A DNA stretch of 64,000 bases, taken from NCBI RefSeq assembly GCF_022458985.1, contig NC_061784.1:25218045-25282044 (forward strand), in the 5' to 3' direction. The DNA comes from Mugil cephalus. Taxonomy: Eukaryota > Chordata > Actinopteri > Mugiliformes > Mugilidae. Both the position numbers and the translations under genes were made by a program. This document shows, piece by piece, positions 1 to 12,029 of the stretch (position 1 is the stretch's first letter; every line of letters begins with the position of its first letter). The notes under the pieces were generated by a model that saw only the letters and a list, made by a program, of their open reading frames with translations, did no database searches and was not told the DNA's origin.

Positions 1-370
1 TGCCACAGTAATCTGAGCTCAGCTGAGATGGGATGGGTACATCCTGTACCTCAGACCAGGAACCGGTTTCAGACCAGTTTACTCACCAAACCGGTTTAAC
101 TGGGAAACGTCTGTGTTCTAACATTCAGCCACACATTTTGTCAAGGGATTAAATCTGCAAGATGCTTCCTGGTAATATGTAGACCTGTCTGCGTTTCCAT
201 GGAAACATTCTTCACCTGAGAATTTACCTGCATGTAAGAGTCACATGACCCTGCGTACCTGTGCTGCACTGAACTCCATCTGAGGGAGGAGGCGATGTCG
301 TCTGATCAGTCACGACTCTGAAAGGAAAGATTCACGTCTCATCACCACTTTCTGTTCAAAGGTCAAAAAC
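1..370. other. No recognised feature
   Basis: Unique-looking sequence before the first tandem array. I see no convincing gene. A short open segment on the minus strand (about 257-321) has splice-like ends but nothing to confirm it. Confidence 0.5.
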
Positions 371-1664
371 TAGACCTAGCATTACCCCTTAGAGCTAGCA
401 CTGTCTCTATAGCTAGCATTACCCTTATAACTAGCATTACCCCCTATAGCTAGCATAACTCCTATAAGTAGCATTACCCCCTATAGCTAGCATTACCCCT
501 TAAGTAGCACATGACCCTTAGCTACCTGCTGCACTCCCCTGAGAGCTTAGCATTCACCACTCTATAAGGAAGCATTACCCACCTATACTGCAAATTACAC
601 ATAAAAACTAGCATTACCCCCTATAGCTAGCATTACCCCTTAGAGCTAGCACTGTCCCTATAGCTAGCATTACCCCCTATAGCTAGCATTACCCCTATAA
701 GTAGCATTACCCCCTATAGCTAGCATTACCCCTATAACTAGCATTACCCCCTATAGCTAGCATTACCCCCTATAGCTAGCATTACCCCCTATAGCTAGCA
801 TTACCCCTATAACTAGCATTACCCCCTATAGCTAGCATTACCACTATAACTAGCATTACCCCCTATAGCTAGCATTGCCCCTATAGCTAGCATTACCCCT
901 ATAGCTAGCATTACCCCCTATAACTAGCATTACCACCTATAGCTAGCATTACCCCCTATAACTAGCATTACCCCCTATAGCTAGTATTAACCCCTATAGC
1001 TAGCATTACCCCTATAACTAGCATTACCCCCTATAGCTATCATTACCCCTATAACTAGCACTACCCCTATAGCTAGCATTAACCCCTGTAGCTAGCAATC
1101 ACCCCTGTAGCTAGCATTACCCCCTATAGCTAGCATTACCCCCTCTAGCTAGCACCCCTTATAGCTAGCACTACCCCTATAGCTAGCATTACCCCTATAA
1201 CTAGCATTACCCCCTATAGCTAGTATTAACCCCTATAGCTAGCATTACCCCTATAACTAGCATTACCCCCTATAGCTATCATTACCCCTATAACTAGCAC
1301 TACCCCTATAGCTAGCATTAACCCCTGTAGCTAGCAATCCCCCCTATAGCTAGCACTGTCCCTATAGCTAGCATTACCCCCTATAGCTAGCACCCCTTAT
1401 AGCTAGCACTACCCCTATAGCTAGCATTACCCCTTATAGCTAGCATTACCCCTATAATTAGCATTACCCCTATAGCTAGCATTAACCCCCGTAGCTAGCA
1501 ATCCCCCTTAGAGCTAGCACTGTCCCTATAGCTAGCATTACTCCTATAACTAGCATTACCCCCTATAGCTAGCATTACCCCTTAGAGCTAGCACTGTCCC
1601 TATAGCTAGCATTACCCCCTATAGCTAGCATTACCACTATAAGTAGCATTACCCCTATAACTAG
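371..1664. repeat. Minisatellite with a 19-21 bp unit
   Basis: About 65 tandem copies of a unit close to TAGCTAGCATTACCCCCTA, with variants in the C run and in ATAGCTAG versus ATAACTAG. Most units contain the palindrome GCTAGC. The stretch at 500-610 is badly degraded and resembles the unique sequence at 241-290, which may reflect poor consensus. Confidence 0.95.
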
Positions 1665-1837
1665 CATTAACCAAAGAGGAACTGACTCTAGAGAGGAGGC
1701 GGAGCTCCGACTGTCCCTCAGGTAACGAGCTCGAGGCTTCGGGACAGGAACAGGAGGTGGAGTCATCTGGGGAAGAGGAAGAGGCCGTTAGTAGATCTGG
1801 TCCTGTCACTTTAAATAGTCAACAACCAGGTGTTTAA
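1665..1837 (+). CDS. Possible C-terminal exon of an unidentified upstream gene
   Basis: Directly after the minisatellite an AG (1663-1664) opens a 57-codon frame ending in TAA at 1835-1837. The frame is acidic and polar: it begins near KEELTLERRRSS, continues through QEQEVESSGEEEEAVS, and ends QQPGV. Composition looks coding, but there is no start codon, no poly(A) signal nearby and no family I recognise. If real, it is the last exon of a gene entering from the left, entered at phase 1. It could equally be a chance open frame. Confidence 0.25.
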
Positions 1838-2159
1838 GATCTTTATCTTTAGTGGGTTATAGACCTTTGTTCCTAGTGGGTTATAGACCTTGAGTCGACC
1901 AGTCCTTGTGGATTTACTGCTACTCTTTAATCCCTTTACAGATGTTCCACATGTTGAGGTCTTAGACTTCCTGGTTTGGGTTAACTCTAAATCCATGCTT
2001 CACAGTTTCTCTCTCCTTTGGACGTTCTAATCCAAACCTGTCCTCTGTCCTGGTGTCCAAATCATTCAGGTTTAGACGCCTCTGTCCAAACAGAACTCTA
2101 ACTTTGTGTTGGGTTAACTCTGCTCCGTCTGTTTAATCCTCCACAGGACTCTCACTGAA
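1838..2159. other. No recognised feature
   Basis: AT-moderate sequence with short local duplications (GGGTTATAGACC twice). No gene seen. Confidence 0.5.
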
Positions 2160-2600
2160 ACGCTTGGGAATCCTACATTTCATAGTGTATTATAGAACAG
2201 AAGAAGACTTTTTTAAACTTTTGTGAAATTCTGTGATTTATCATTATTTTTATTCATTTATTTTTTAATTTTAGTTAAATCCAGATGAATGAATGTCTCA
2301 TGTCTGGTTCCTGGTTCCTAATCTTATATCTGGTTCTGGTCTCATATCTGGTTCCTGGTCTCATATCTGGTTCCCGGTCTCATATCTGGTCCTGGTCTCA
2401 TGTCTGGTTCCTGGTCTCATATCTGGTTCCTGGTCTCATGTCTGGTTCCTGGTCCTTAAACTAATGTAAACATGTATTTGTCACATTAGAACATCATCAA
2501 CATCATCACATTAGAAACATTAGGACACTTGTTCTTCTTCATGGTTCCTGATAAACCAGTTCAGAGGGGGGACCTTTACCGCAACCGTCTGGACTGGAGT
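2160..2600. repeat. Dispersed repeat family, copy 1 of 3
   Basis: Shares long near-identical blocks with 17690-18120 and 45640-46083: the segment GATGAATGAATGTCTCATG, then TCTGGTTCCTGGTC motifs, the ACATTAGAACATCATCAAC block and GTTCTTCTTCATGGTTCCT. In this copy the TCTGGTTCCTGGTCTCATA subunit is amplified to about eight (2296-2456). No coding capacity is visible; probably a non-autonomous mobile element. Confidence 0.8.
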
Positions 2601-2879
2601 GAATCAGGACAGTTTACAGTTTTACATGAAATTCTATCGATAATCCCTGGTTAAAAAAGTCATATAAACCACACCCTCATTTAAATACGTGAATCATTTT
2701 CAATGGGCCCTGCACCTGAGATTCTCCTCTCTAGCAACCAGACAATTAAAACTTCACAGATCTTCACATAAAGCAAGTTGGAGATGCTGCTCACTGAAGT
2801 GGAGGTTGTCAGTATTTAACTCAGCCCCAAATACACAGAGTTACACATTAATGGATGAATTATTGGTTTCAGCAGCCGC

Positions 2880-3340
2880 AGCCAACGGCTCCTGTCACTG
2901 AGCTGTAGGACGGAGGCTTCAGGAGGTCGTTCATCCCCACAGCCATCAAAACACACAACGCTAACTGTTAGCTAACGGCTAATGGCTAATGGCTTGGGTG
3001 ATTGCACTGTCTGTTGCACATCTGTATCTGCATACAAGACACTTTATAGATACATTATGGAAACTTTATTTAACAAACACTGAGACACTTTAAAATGTAT
3101 ATAAAAAATATATATATATATATCTTCAGAATATTTTCTTGTAACTTACTACCTCATTCTTACACTGTTTTTTTTTTGTTTTGTTTTGTTTTGTTTTTCT
3201 AAATCTATTCTATTTTTTCTCCTTGACTCATACTCTTATGTCTATGTCTGGTCACATTTATGTTGTCTGTTTGTTTGAGACTTGAACAAAACTATTTCCC
3301 TGCGAGGATCAATAGAGTGATCTTGAATCTTGAATGTTCA
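2880..3340 (+). mobile_element. LINE 3' end fragment
   Basis: The translation around 2900-2960 reads FRRSFIPTAIKTHN, close to the C-terminal end of ORF2 in many fish non-LTR retrotransposons. An AT-rich 3' UTR follows, ending in TGCGAGGATCAATAGAGTGA and a short CTTGAAT tandem tail, typical of such elements. It is 5' truncated. Confidence 0.65.
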
Positions 3341-4093
3341 TCCCTGGTCTAAACAGGTGAACAGTTCAGCTACGTCTCCACTTTGCTCCCTAACATCTGT
3401 CCACACTGTGATTTCTAGCTGTGTCTCACTCTAGTCGTTATGAGAGAACACGTTTATTCCTCACTAAAAGTTACATTTTACAGTTTGAAAAAGTCTTTTC
3501 ATCAGTTTGTCTTGTTTAGTAACACAGCTGAGTCTTAGTCAGCTGACTTCATTCTTTGGACACAGTGTTGATGAACCGTCCCTTCATCTGCCTCTTCTTC
3601 CCCTGATGCCCCATCACTCTTGACCAGGGTCACTCTGGACCAGGTCCAGTCTGGACCCCTCAGACCTCATGACCTCCCCCCATGTCTCCAGAGTCTTTGT
3701 GCTGCTCCCTGTCAGACTGGAGCCTTTTTTCTCGGTTGTCCTCCCTGATCAGTGGTTTTCTGTTCAGTCCCTTGAGTTCCCTTCACATTGTCCATGGTGT
3801 GAAATGTTCTTCCTTCCACTATTAAACACAGCCCTGAGTTCTACTGCTGCTTTTCTTCCAAACCTTTCTCCATTTAAAGTTTTTTTTAAATATTCTTACC
3901 TGGATGTCGACCCCTCGGTGTCTGTAATCACACCTGTATCCTAATTGTCCACCTGTCTGTCCACTTGTCTCCTATTTGTCCTGTCTGTGTGAGACGTGTG
4001 TTCTTCCTGAAAGTGTTGAAGACGTCGTGTTTCTATGACGTTGAGAGAGAGACGAGTTCAACCTGCTACAGGAATGTGGGCGGGGCTAATGTT

Positions 4094-4127
<34 letters not shown>

Positions 4128-4989
4128 GTGAGTCATGCTGATTAGTCTGTTCTGAACTTTGACTCATGGACTTGACCTGAAAAATATTTTTACGCGTCTG
4201 TGCTGTCTCCTGATTGGTCTAAGATGTCTGTGCTGTCTCCTGATTGGTCTACGATGACGATCTGGGTTTCTCCTCGATGCTGATTGGTTCCTGAGCTGAT
4301 TCTAGTTTCACATGTGTCCCACTGTATAGAAATATGAATCGGTAGTAGATTCATGGCTGATTGGGGGGTTCAGCCCCAGGTTCCACTTACCACCCAGGAC
4401 CTACATTAAATGAGGTCCAGCTACAGGATCTTCAGTCAGGTGTGATAAAAAGCTGTAAACTCAGGATTCTTTCATGTTAGTGTTGATATTTTATTTCATC
4501 ATGAATGAACAGAAGATAAATCTAAGTCTAATCAGTTTCTGGTGTGGCCCCCCTTTACCTTCCAGACAGCATCAGGTCTTCCAGTGCCTCTTGGACACAG
4601 TTCTTGGTTCTTGGAGAACTAACCCCAGATCTTACTCAGTTAATCCAGACTCAGTCCATGATGCTGAGACCAGGGCTCTGGGGGGTCATGCTGTTCTTAT
4701 TTCCTCTGAAGATAGTTCTTAATGACATTGTCTGGATGTTTTGGCTCTTTGTCCTGCTGCAGAATAAATGTGTGTAAATGTCCTCATCCACCTCATCACG
4801 TGGTTGACTACTGACCTCACGTGATCCAGTCCACTCCAGAGCACTAACCCTAACCTGAACCCCGACACTACTGTCTAGTTACTGGACCAGTTCTTATAAG
4901 AAATAAACACCATTAACTTCATATACAAAAGCCAGAAAGAAACTGATGATGAACAAGGTGCTATGCTACATGTTATATACAGATGGGTC
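3341..4989. other. Intergenic, simple repeats and unclassified repeat-like sequence
   Basis: No gene recognised. A (TG)n run lies at 4099-4127. The ORFs at 3669-3944 and 4474-4777 lack recognisable domains. The 4470-4780 segment looks like a decayed repeat but I cannot name it. Confidence 0.45.
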
Positions 4990-7660
4990 AAGGTATTAAA
5001 TGACCTCATGTAACGATGTAGATGAAACTGAGGTTTAATTATTAGTCCTGAAGCTAGAGAGAAAATTAATACAAACCTTCAAACACTGCAATTAAGATTC
5101 TCTCAGCACGTGAAGAACCTCAGTGTCCTGTTTGTCTAACCCTTAAAGTAAATCTTTAAAGAATCTCTAAAACGATTTTAAAAGTGATGTGAGAATTGGA
5201 TCTAAAAGGCAGGTTGTGGGCTTTACCTGGGAGAAAACTCGACCGAGCGTCCTAGCATCAACTGGGGCCAAACTCTCCAGTGTTTCCTCAGACAAGGGGA
5301 TAAATGGATAAAACCTGTTGGGGTGAAAGGCAGGATCTGAAGTCCTGGATTTTGGTTCTGAGGTGGTCTGCAAAGTTCTCACAACGCTCATCTTTTGGTG
5401 TCTTAAAAACGTTATTAGAATTTGTGCCGGTTAAAATATCAAAAGTGGAGAAGAGGAACCGGGGGTTGTTTTTATTGTTGGTGATGAGTTGTGAGAAATG
5501 GGAAATTCATGCCTTTTTGACTGTATTATTGTAGGTTTTGAGTTGTTGACATAAAATCTCATAATGAATTGTCAGTTTGCTTTTCCTCCATCTTCTCTCA
5601 GCACTCCTGCATTTTCTCTTTAGCTCATTAATTTGATCATCTTTTCTTCACGGGGGTTGTGAGTTTTCATTTTATTGTTTTAGTTAAAAGTGGAGCTACT
5701 GAGTCCAGAGTTGACTTCAGTCTACTGTTAAAACTGTCGACGATAAAACCACAAGGTGCAAGTAAACTTTCAGCTCTGTAAAATCTCCATAACATTTGCA
5801 GCCGCTTCAGAAGTTAGACAGCGCCGCCTCACTGTTCTCACCGGGGCCTCCTCCTGGTTAAAACTGGGGATGTTAAAAAATACACAGTAGTGGTCAGACA
5901 CAGCCAGGTGGACGACAGAGGACATACCAGTGGACAGGCCATGGGTTGTGACCAGGTCCAGGGTGTGTCCTCTGCTGTGAGTCGGCTGTTTGACATGCTG
6001 CTTAAAATCAAGACAATTTAAAAGGTTTTAAAAACTCTCTGGATATCGGACCCGAGGTATCGTCAACGTGTAAATTAAAAATACCAGTTATTAAAATCCT
6101 ACTATAAGAGGTTTCAATGATTGATAAAAGTTCAGAAAAAACACTGATAAAAGAACTAGATTAATGGGGTGGTCTATTTACAATAAGGCAAAGGATTAAA
6201 GGGCTGCTAAAAGTTAGCATGGTGCTCAAATGATGTGTAACTGTTAAAAGACACTCCATTTGAGATCAGTGATTTAGAAAGAAGACAGTCTAACTTGTTA
6301 TCTAAAATCACATCATTCATTAAAAAGGTTCTATTTAAAAAAGAGCGAACATTAAAAAGTGCCATGTTGATGGTGACAGGTGATTTGTTGACTGTAGAGG
6401 TGGATCCTTCCCTGAATGATCTAAGATTGTGAAAGTTCACAGAGTGGGTGTGACACAGTGTGGTGATGGTGTGTAATGATTAGAGGAATGGGTGAAATGT
6501 TGGTGGGGATATGAGGTCCAAGTCCGGTATTGTGTGTATAGTGGTCAGAGGTAGAACTGAATGCGTAGGAGCATGGACCTGGGGGACATCAGTGCGTGGC
6601 GGACAGGGCAGCTGGTGCGGGTTTCGGGTGGTTGGCATGCGGGTACCTGCTCTGTTCAGGTGGAGCCCGTCTCACCCAAAGAGACGTCTTCTCTCCCAGG
6701 ACACGTCAGAGTTGTGACGAAGCCCACCTGATGGGAGCTGCAGGTAGAGGAGAGCCAGGTGTTGAGAAGCCGCAGGTGGGGGTGGGGCCGGAGATAGGAA
6801 CAGTCACCTGGGACCGTGAGGCGGAGTTAAAAAGGTGGATGGTCTTTCTTTAAGAGTTCGGACTGTTGCCTGGCGATGTCGTTCGCACCAGCGTGGATGA
6901 TGATCCCTTTGGCCTGCGGATGCGAGCTCAGGACGTCAGGTATTTTTCCCGTTATGTCCTTAACGGTGGCTCCGCCTCACAGTCGAGTCCCCGATGACCA
7001 GGGTTGTGGGAGCGCCGGCTTGGTCTTCAGGGGGGCAATCCAGCTCAGCTACCCCGCCACCCACACCAGGGCCTCGGGCGTGATCCCTCACCTGGTGAGG
7101 AGAACGGGAGGAGGAGCCGCCCGCCTACGCTGGGACGAGGAGCGGGACGGCTGGGGCGGACAGCCCCGTGTTGGACACCCACCTGCTGGAGGGCAGCGAG
7201 CCGTGGTGGAGGGAAGGCTGTGGTGTCCGTCAGCGGGGGCAAGGTGTCTGTGGCCCAGGGACAGTTGGTGTCTCCCGGTGCGGGTCCCGGGCTCACGGAC
7301 AGAGCCGCGTACCCACTGGAGAGCCGCAGACTCGGGGGAGAAGGAGCCCCGCCGTGAATCTCTTCCGCCCGCGGACGATCACTTCGGGGGGAGAGAAGGT
7401 CCTGGAGAAGGTCAGAATCTCTCTGGAGGCTTTGTTGAGCGTTTGTTCGATCTCTCCAGGTGAGTCAGCAGCGTCCAGTGTTCACATGGCAGCTCACCCG
7501 ACCTTTCTTTAAAAACCTAAGATCCAGATGTCCGATGACTAAAAAACTTTCATCCAGTAAAAGACAAACGTTAAAGCAAACATCAGCCTGCTTGGGACGA
7601 TTTAAAACGATTCAAAACTGGATAAAAACGTTGCGGAGCCGTGTTGTGCAGCAGCGTAGA
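4990..7660 (-). mobile_element. Inverted 5' half of a CR1/L2-type LINE (ORF1 esterase, endonuclease, RT linker)
   Basis: Read on the minus strand, 7000 to 6850 encodes VIGDSTVR followed by GIIIHAGANDI and QSELLK, the SGNH-hydrolase-like ORF1 found in CR1/L2 elements. Next, 6440-6207 encodes the start of an AP endonuclease (MALFNVRSFLNRTFL, then LDCLLSKS). Last, 5391-5167 encodes the region before the RT palm (KPTTCLLDPILTSLLK), with degraded RT to about 5000. The GC-rich 7050-7460 is ORF1/5' sequence. Stops and frameshifts abound, so it is dead. It ends where a plus-oriented 3' half begins. Confidence 0.75.
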
Positions 7661-7801
7661 CGCTAATATCATTAGAAAACACGGCACAAACTTCCACTGC
7701 TACGCAGATGACACCCAGCTATATTTATCCAGAAACCAGATGAAACTAATCAGCTGGTTGAAGCTCCAAACTCCAAGGCTTGGATGACCTGTAATTTTCT
7801 A

Positions 7802-8222
7802 CTTATTGATTGATTAATTGATTGATTGATTAATTTATTCATCCCCGAAGGGAAATTAGGTCGTCATAGCAGTCCGGTATTTAAATACAATAAAACACAA
7901 TACAATAAAAGGCTGAGGTATAAAAATAAAAGCAAAGATTAAAACACAGAATAGAACAAGGACACTTAAAAAACACAAGATACAAGACACATATGTGGAT
8001 AAGGTGCAGTGGGAAGATGATGGCAGTAGTACTGATGATATGATGGTAGTGTTATTGTAACTAAACAGTATATAATAGTAGTATAGTATATAATAATGAG
8101 AAGAAGAATATATAATAATACCAGTATAATAACAGTATATAGTACTACTAATGGCAGCAGCATCAGTATGTAATAATAATAATATAAACATAGAAATGTG
8201 CCATATGTGCAAGGTGAGAATA
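7802..8222. mobile_element. Insertion inside the LINE
   Basis: Separates two parts of the RT frame that should be adjacent. Starts with a GATT repeat and ATCCCCGAAGGGAAATTAGG, a motif common at ends of fish retroelements, then AT-rich sequence with TAATAA runs. A related motif, GATCCCAGAGGGGAAATTAT, occurs at 29788. No clear target-site duplication. Confidence 0.55.
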
Positions 8223-8889
8223 CATACATTTTAAACTCAGACAAAACAGAAGTTATTGTATTTGGCTCTAAACATGTCAGAGATTCATTATCTAATCACC
8301 TGGTTTTGTTGGATGGCGTTACCTTGGCCTCCAGTACTACTGTGAAAAACCTTGGTGTTATATTTGACCAGGATATGTCCTTTAATTCTCACATAAAGCA
8401 GGTGACCAGGACTGCTTTCTTTCACCTTCGTAATATCATCAACATTAGGAACATCCTTTCTCAGAGTGATGCGGAAAAACTACTTCATGCATTTGTGTCT
8501 TCCAGGCTGGATTATTTCTCCATCATATCTGAAAGACCTCATAGAACCATACTGTCCCAACAGATCACTACCATCTCTAAGTGCAGGTCTGCTTGTGGTT
8601 CCTAGAGGTTCTGCTTGTGGTTCCTAGAGGTTCTAAAAGTAGAATGGGAGGTAGAACCTTCAGCTATCAGGCTCCTCTCCTGTGGAACCAGCTCCCAGTT
8701 TGGGTTCTGGAGGCAGACACAGTCTCTACGTTTAAGGTCAGGACTAAGACTTTCCTTTTAGACAAAGCTTATAGTTAGAGCTGGACTTAACCATCCCTTA
8801 GTTATGCTGCTATAGGCCTAGGCTGCAGGGGGACGATGCACTGAGGACATGCCCTCTCCTCTGTCTTCTCTGGCTCCTGTCCTCTAATA

Positions 8890-9285
8890 TTGTCAAGGTT
8901 CTATGTCTGTCTTTTATTTTGTGATCATGTTTTGAAGTTTCCTGTTTTATTTTGTCATGTCTCCTAGTTTCCTGTCCATCGTGTTTCCTTGTGGTTTTGT
9001 CATTTCTGTCTGTGTCATGTTGTGTTTCCTGTTTTATTTTGTTAAGTTCCAGATTTCCTGTCTTGTGCCTCTTTGTGTCTTGATTGTTAATTTGTCTCAC
9101 CTGCGTTGATTGTCCTCATACCTGTGTCTTGTCGTCCCTGAGTATGTAGCTCTGCCTTCTTTTTGTTCCTTGTCGCGTTGTTTAATGTCTCCACGTCATG
9201 TTTCATGATTCTTTTGAATCTTGTCCCTTTTCCCTGGATCATCTGGTTCCTCCCCTCTACAACCCCCACCCCCCCCCCAAGACAA
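8890..9285. mobile_element. Second insertion inside the LINE 3' region
   Basis: Interrupts typical LINE 3' sequence between a CCTGTCCTCTAAT motif and a CTCTGTCTCCTCTGTTTC motif. It is rich in TTTCCTGTTTTATTTTGT repeats, with CACCTGCGTTGATTGTC and TTTTTGTTCCTTGTC motifs, and ends in a C run. Probably a short non-autonomous element; family not identified. Confidence 0.45.
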
Positions 9286-9624
9286 ATATCTGAGAATTTA
9301 TTTTCTATTTTCTGTTACTAACCGCTGAGTCTCTATTTATCTAGTTTCTCCTGTTCTTTTCTCTCTGTCTCCTCTGTTTCTACGAGGCTGGTCTTAGACA
9401 GATGGTTCCTCCATATGAGCTGGTTCTGGTTCTGGTTCTGGTCCAGGTTTCATCCTGTTAAGGAAGTTTTTCCTTCAGGCTGCTCTGAGGGTTTCAGCTT
9501 TCAGGACAGTTTTTGTAAAGAGTCTTGAGACGATTTGTGTTGTTATTGACGCTATAGAAATAAAATAGAGTTGAGTTGAATCGTCCATCGCGTCATCTCT
9601 AATCAACTCTCACTTTAATCTATT

Positions 9625-9665
<41 letters not shown>

Positions 9666-9780
9666 CAAACTAATAAATCTGAGTCTGAGCTCCACTTCCT
9701 GTTGGGGGAGAGAGAGAGAGAGACATAGAGGGTCTGTTAGAGAGAGAGAGGGAGAGGGAGGGAGGGAGGAGAGAGACAGA
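9625..9780. repeat. (CT)n then (GA)n microsatellites
   Basis: A pure CT run at about 9629-9662 is followed by GA and GGGA runs at 9707-9779. The two are complementary and could form a hairpin. Confidence 0.9.
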
Positions 9781-9859
9781 TTGAAAACAGACGGTTCTCT
9801 CTCTCCTTCTGAGTCAGTTTGTTTCCATTCGTCATTCGTCTGGAATGAACTCAGTCTGA

Positions 9860-10616
9860 AGAGGAGAACCAGAGGAGGAGAATCAGAGGAAAGGAGAACT
9901 CAAGGAAGAGGAGAATCAGAGGAGGAGAATCAGAGGAGGAGAACCAGAGGAGGAGAATCAGAGGAGGAGAATCAGAGGAGGAGAATCAGAGGAGAATCAG
10001 AGGAGGAGAATCAGAGGAGGAGAACCAGAGGAGGAGAATCAGAGGAGGAGAACCAGAGGAGGAGAATCAGAGGAGGACAGGAGGACAGGAGACAGGAGGA
10101 GGAACAGGAGGGGGAAACAGGAGACGGAGAGACAGGGAGGAGACAGGAGGACGGAGGAGGACAGGAGGAGATGAGAGACAGGGAGAGACAGGAGGACAGG
10201 AGAGGACGAGGAGGACAGGAGGGAGACAGGAGGAGGAGACGGAGGGGACAGGAGGAGGACAGGAGGAGGACAAGGAGGGAGGACGGGAGGAGGACAGGAG
10301 GAGGACAGGAGGGAGGACAGGAGGACAGGAGGAGGACGGGAGGAGGACAGCAGGGAGGACAGGAGGACAGGAGGACCGGAGGAGGACGGGAGGGAGGACA
10401 TGAGGACAGGAGGAGGACGGGAGGAGGACAGGAGGGAGGACAGGAGGACGGGAGGAGGACAGCAGGGAGGAGGACAGCAGGGAGGACAGGAGGATAGGAG
10501 GACGGGAGGGAGGACATGAGGACAGGAGGACAGGAGAAGGACGGGAGGAGGACAGGAGGGAGGACAGGAGGACGGGAGGAGGACGGGAGGACAGGAGGGA
10601 GGACGGGAGGAGGACA
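9860..10616. repeat. 750-bp polypurine minisatellite
   Basis: Almost uninterrupted G/A with scattered single C or T. Units change from GAGGAGAATCAGA (9860-10075) to GGACAGGAGGA (10076-10616). Open frames of 168-238 codons run through it on both strands, but they are repeat translations (E/R/G or S/P/L only), not genes. Confidence 0.95.
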
Positions 10617-10652
10617 TCCTTCTCTGATCCATTTGTGTTTTTGTCTCCTGAA

Positions 10653-10731
10653 GGTCAGAAGTCAATCTGTCAATCATCTGGTCTCAGCCAATCAGGCCAC
10701 AGCACTTCAACATGGAGGCGTGACCAACAGG
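10653..10731 (+). other. Possible untranslated first exon of pdgfrb
   Basis: CTGAAG before 10653 can serve as acceptor or as part of a longer exon, and CCAACAG followed by GTGAGCTG at 10732 is a good donor. The pdgfrb leader exon begins with an acceptor at 12497, so at least one upstream untranslated exon is needed. A three-codon upstream ORF (ATG GAG GCG TGA) lies at about 10713. No transcript evidence. Confidence 0.25.
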
Positions 10732-10990
10732 TGAGCTGGTCTGTTAAGGGTTCTGGTTCTGGTCCTGGTCCTGGTTCCTGAGACCAGATTCTGGACACAT
10801 GTCTAAGCTGCTGAGGCTCAGAGCTCAGATGTGGAACAGACTCCATGTTGTTTGTAGTTTCTGAGCTGTGATTGGCTGAGAGCTGCTGCCCACAGGAAAT
10901 ACCTTCCTGTTTATTTTCTTCTTCGGTGGTCGACTCACATTCCTCTTCATTCAGCAGCAGCCAGGCCTCTGATTGGCTGAGGTCCTCAGG

Positions 10991-11087
10991 GAAGCTCTCT
11001 GATTGGCTGCCTGGACACTGTGGAAACTCTCAGACAGAGATGTGTCCACGTCTGTTGGACACATCAAGTGAAAGACGAGGGAGATGT
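10991..11087 (+). repeat. Inverted repeat arm A with CCAAT motif
   Basis: A 97-bp segment whose reverse complement recurs at 12030-12126 with only a few differences, among them ATCTCTG versus ATTCCTG. Contains GATTGGCT (CCAAT on the other strand); another GATTGGCT lies just upstream at 10971. Confidence 0.9.
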
Positions 11088-11163
11088 CCCCCCCCCCCGA
11101 GTCTCTGCAACATGTTTAACTCTTTAACATGAATGAGTTAACTTTGAGTTTATTTACATTACA

Positions 11164-11612
11164 ATGGAGTCAGGTCCAGGATCAGGTCCAGGATCAGGAT
11201 CAGGTCCAGGGTCAGGTCCAGGATCAGGTCCAGGATCAGGTCCTGGATCAGGATCAGGATCAGGTTCAGGATCAGGTCCAGGATCAGGATCAGGTCCAGG
11301 TCCAGGATCAGGTCCAGGATCAGGTCCAGGATCAGGTCCAGGGTCAGGATCAGGTCAAGGATCAGGTCCAGGATCAGGATCAGGATCAGGTCCAGGGTCA
11401 GGTCCAGGATCAGGTCCAGGATCAGGTCCAGGATCAGGATCAGGTCCAGGGTCAGGTCCAGGATCAGGATCAGGTTCAGGATCAGACTCCAGGATCAGGT
11501 CCAGGATTAGACTCCAGGATCAGGTCCAGGATCAGGTCCAGGTCCAGGATCAGGTCCAGGATCAGGTCCAGGGTCAGGTCCAGGGTCAGGTCCAGGATCA
11601 GGTCCAGGGTCC
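11164..11612. repeat. Minisatellite GGATCAGGTCCA
   Basis: 6-bp and 12-bp units, GGATCA and GGTCCA, about 75 hexamers. The unit is a multiple of 3, so frames stay open (Gly-Ser-Pro or Gln-Asp-Val repeats); these are not genes. Confidence 0.95.
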
Positions 11613-12029
11613 TCAGCTGAACTTCAAAGAGAAGGTTCTGAATCTGCAGAGAGAGAAATATAACAAACAGAACAGAATCAGATCAGATCCTGGAGAACCT
11701 CTCGTAGCGTCAGGTTCACCCTTCCCTGGAGGACACAGGAACCAATGGGGACACTGGTCCATGCTGGACACATTAGGACAGACGTTAGTCATTCAGGACC
11801 AAGGGTTCAACGATGTGATTGGTCCAGTGTCCACATGTCCACTGATCTACTGCTTCTATGTATTTAACTAAGAAATATATTCAAAATTTAAAAAAAAAGT
11901 GTCTGGACGGTTGGTAGAGACGAGGATGTCCACCAGTGAAGACATTTTACAGGGGAGACACTGTTGGACATCCTCCACTCTTCTGGACGTATACTATGTT
12001 GGACATGGACGTCCTCCAGAGCTGCTGCA

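Larger units (their letters stand above)
7665..9590 (+). mobile_element. 3' half of a CR1/L2-type LINE (RT from YADD to 3' UTR)
   Basis: The plus-strand frame begins NIIRKHGTNFHCYADDTQLY at about 7665-7730, carrying the reverse transcriptase catalytic YADD. It resumes after an insertion as LNSDKTEVIVFGSKH (8230) and SSRLDY (8503), then the C-terminal GGRTFSYQAPLLWNQLPV near 8650. The 3' end at 9480-9590 has the usual fish form: GCTCTGAGGGTTTCAG, a GACGCTATAGAAATAAAATA stretch, then short GAGTT repeats. Two foreign segments interrupt it (7802-8222 and 8890-9285). Confidence 0.8.

Noticed and set aside
257-321. Possible minus-strand exon (CTTTCAG acceptor, GTACGC donor, open 21-codon frame)
   Set aside because: Too short, no recognisable protein, no partner exon in the window.
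371-1664. CRISPR-like regular repeat
   Set aside because: Contiguous tandem units without unique spacers, in a vertebrate genome.
6876-7463. 195-codon GC-rich frame
   Set aside because: Sense-strand shadow of the antisense LINE ORF1/5' region.
9781-10677. Long Glu/Arg/Gly and Ser/Pro frames on both strands
   Set aside because: Polypurine array; strand-complementary low-complexity frames without gene features.
11129-11871. Gly-Ser-Pro and Gln-Asp-Val repeat proteins
   Set aside because: 12-bp repeat with unit divisible by 3; no gene context.
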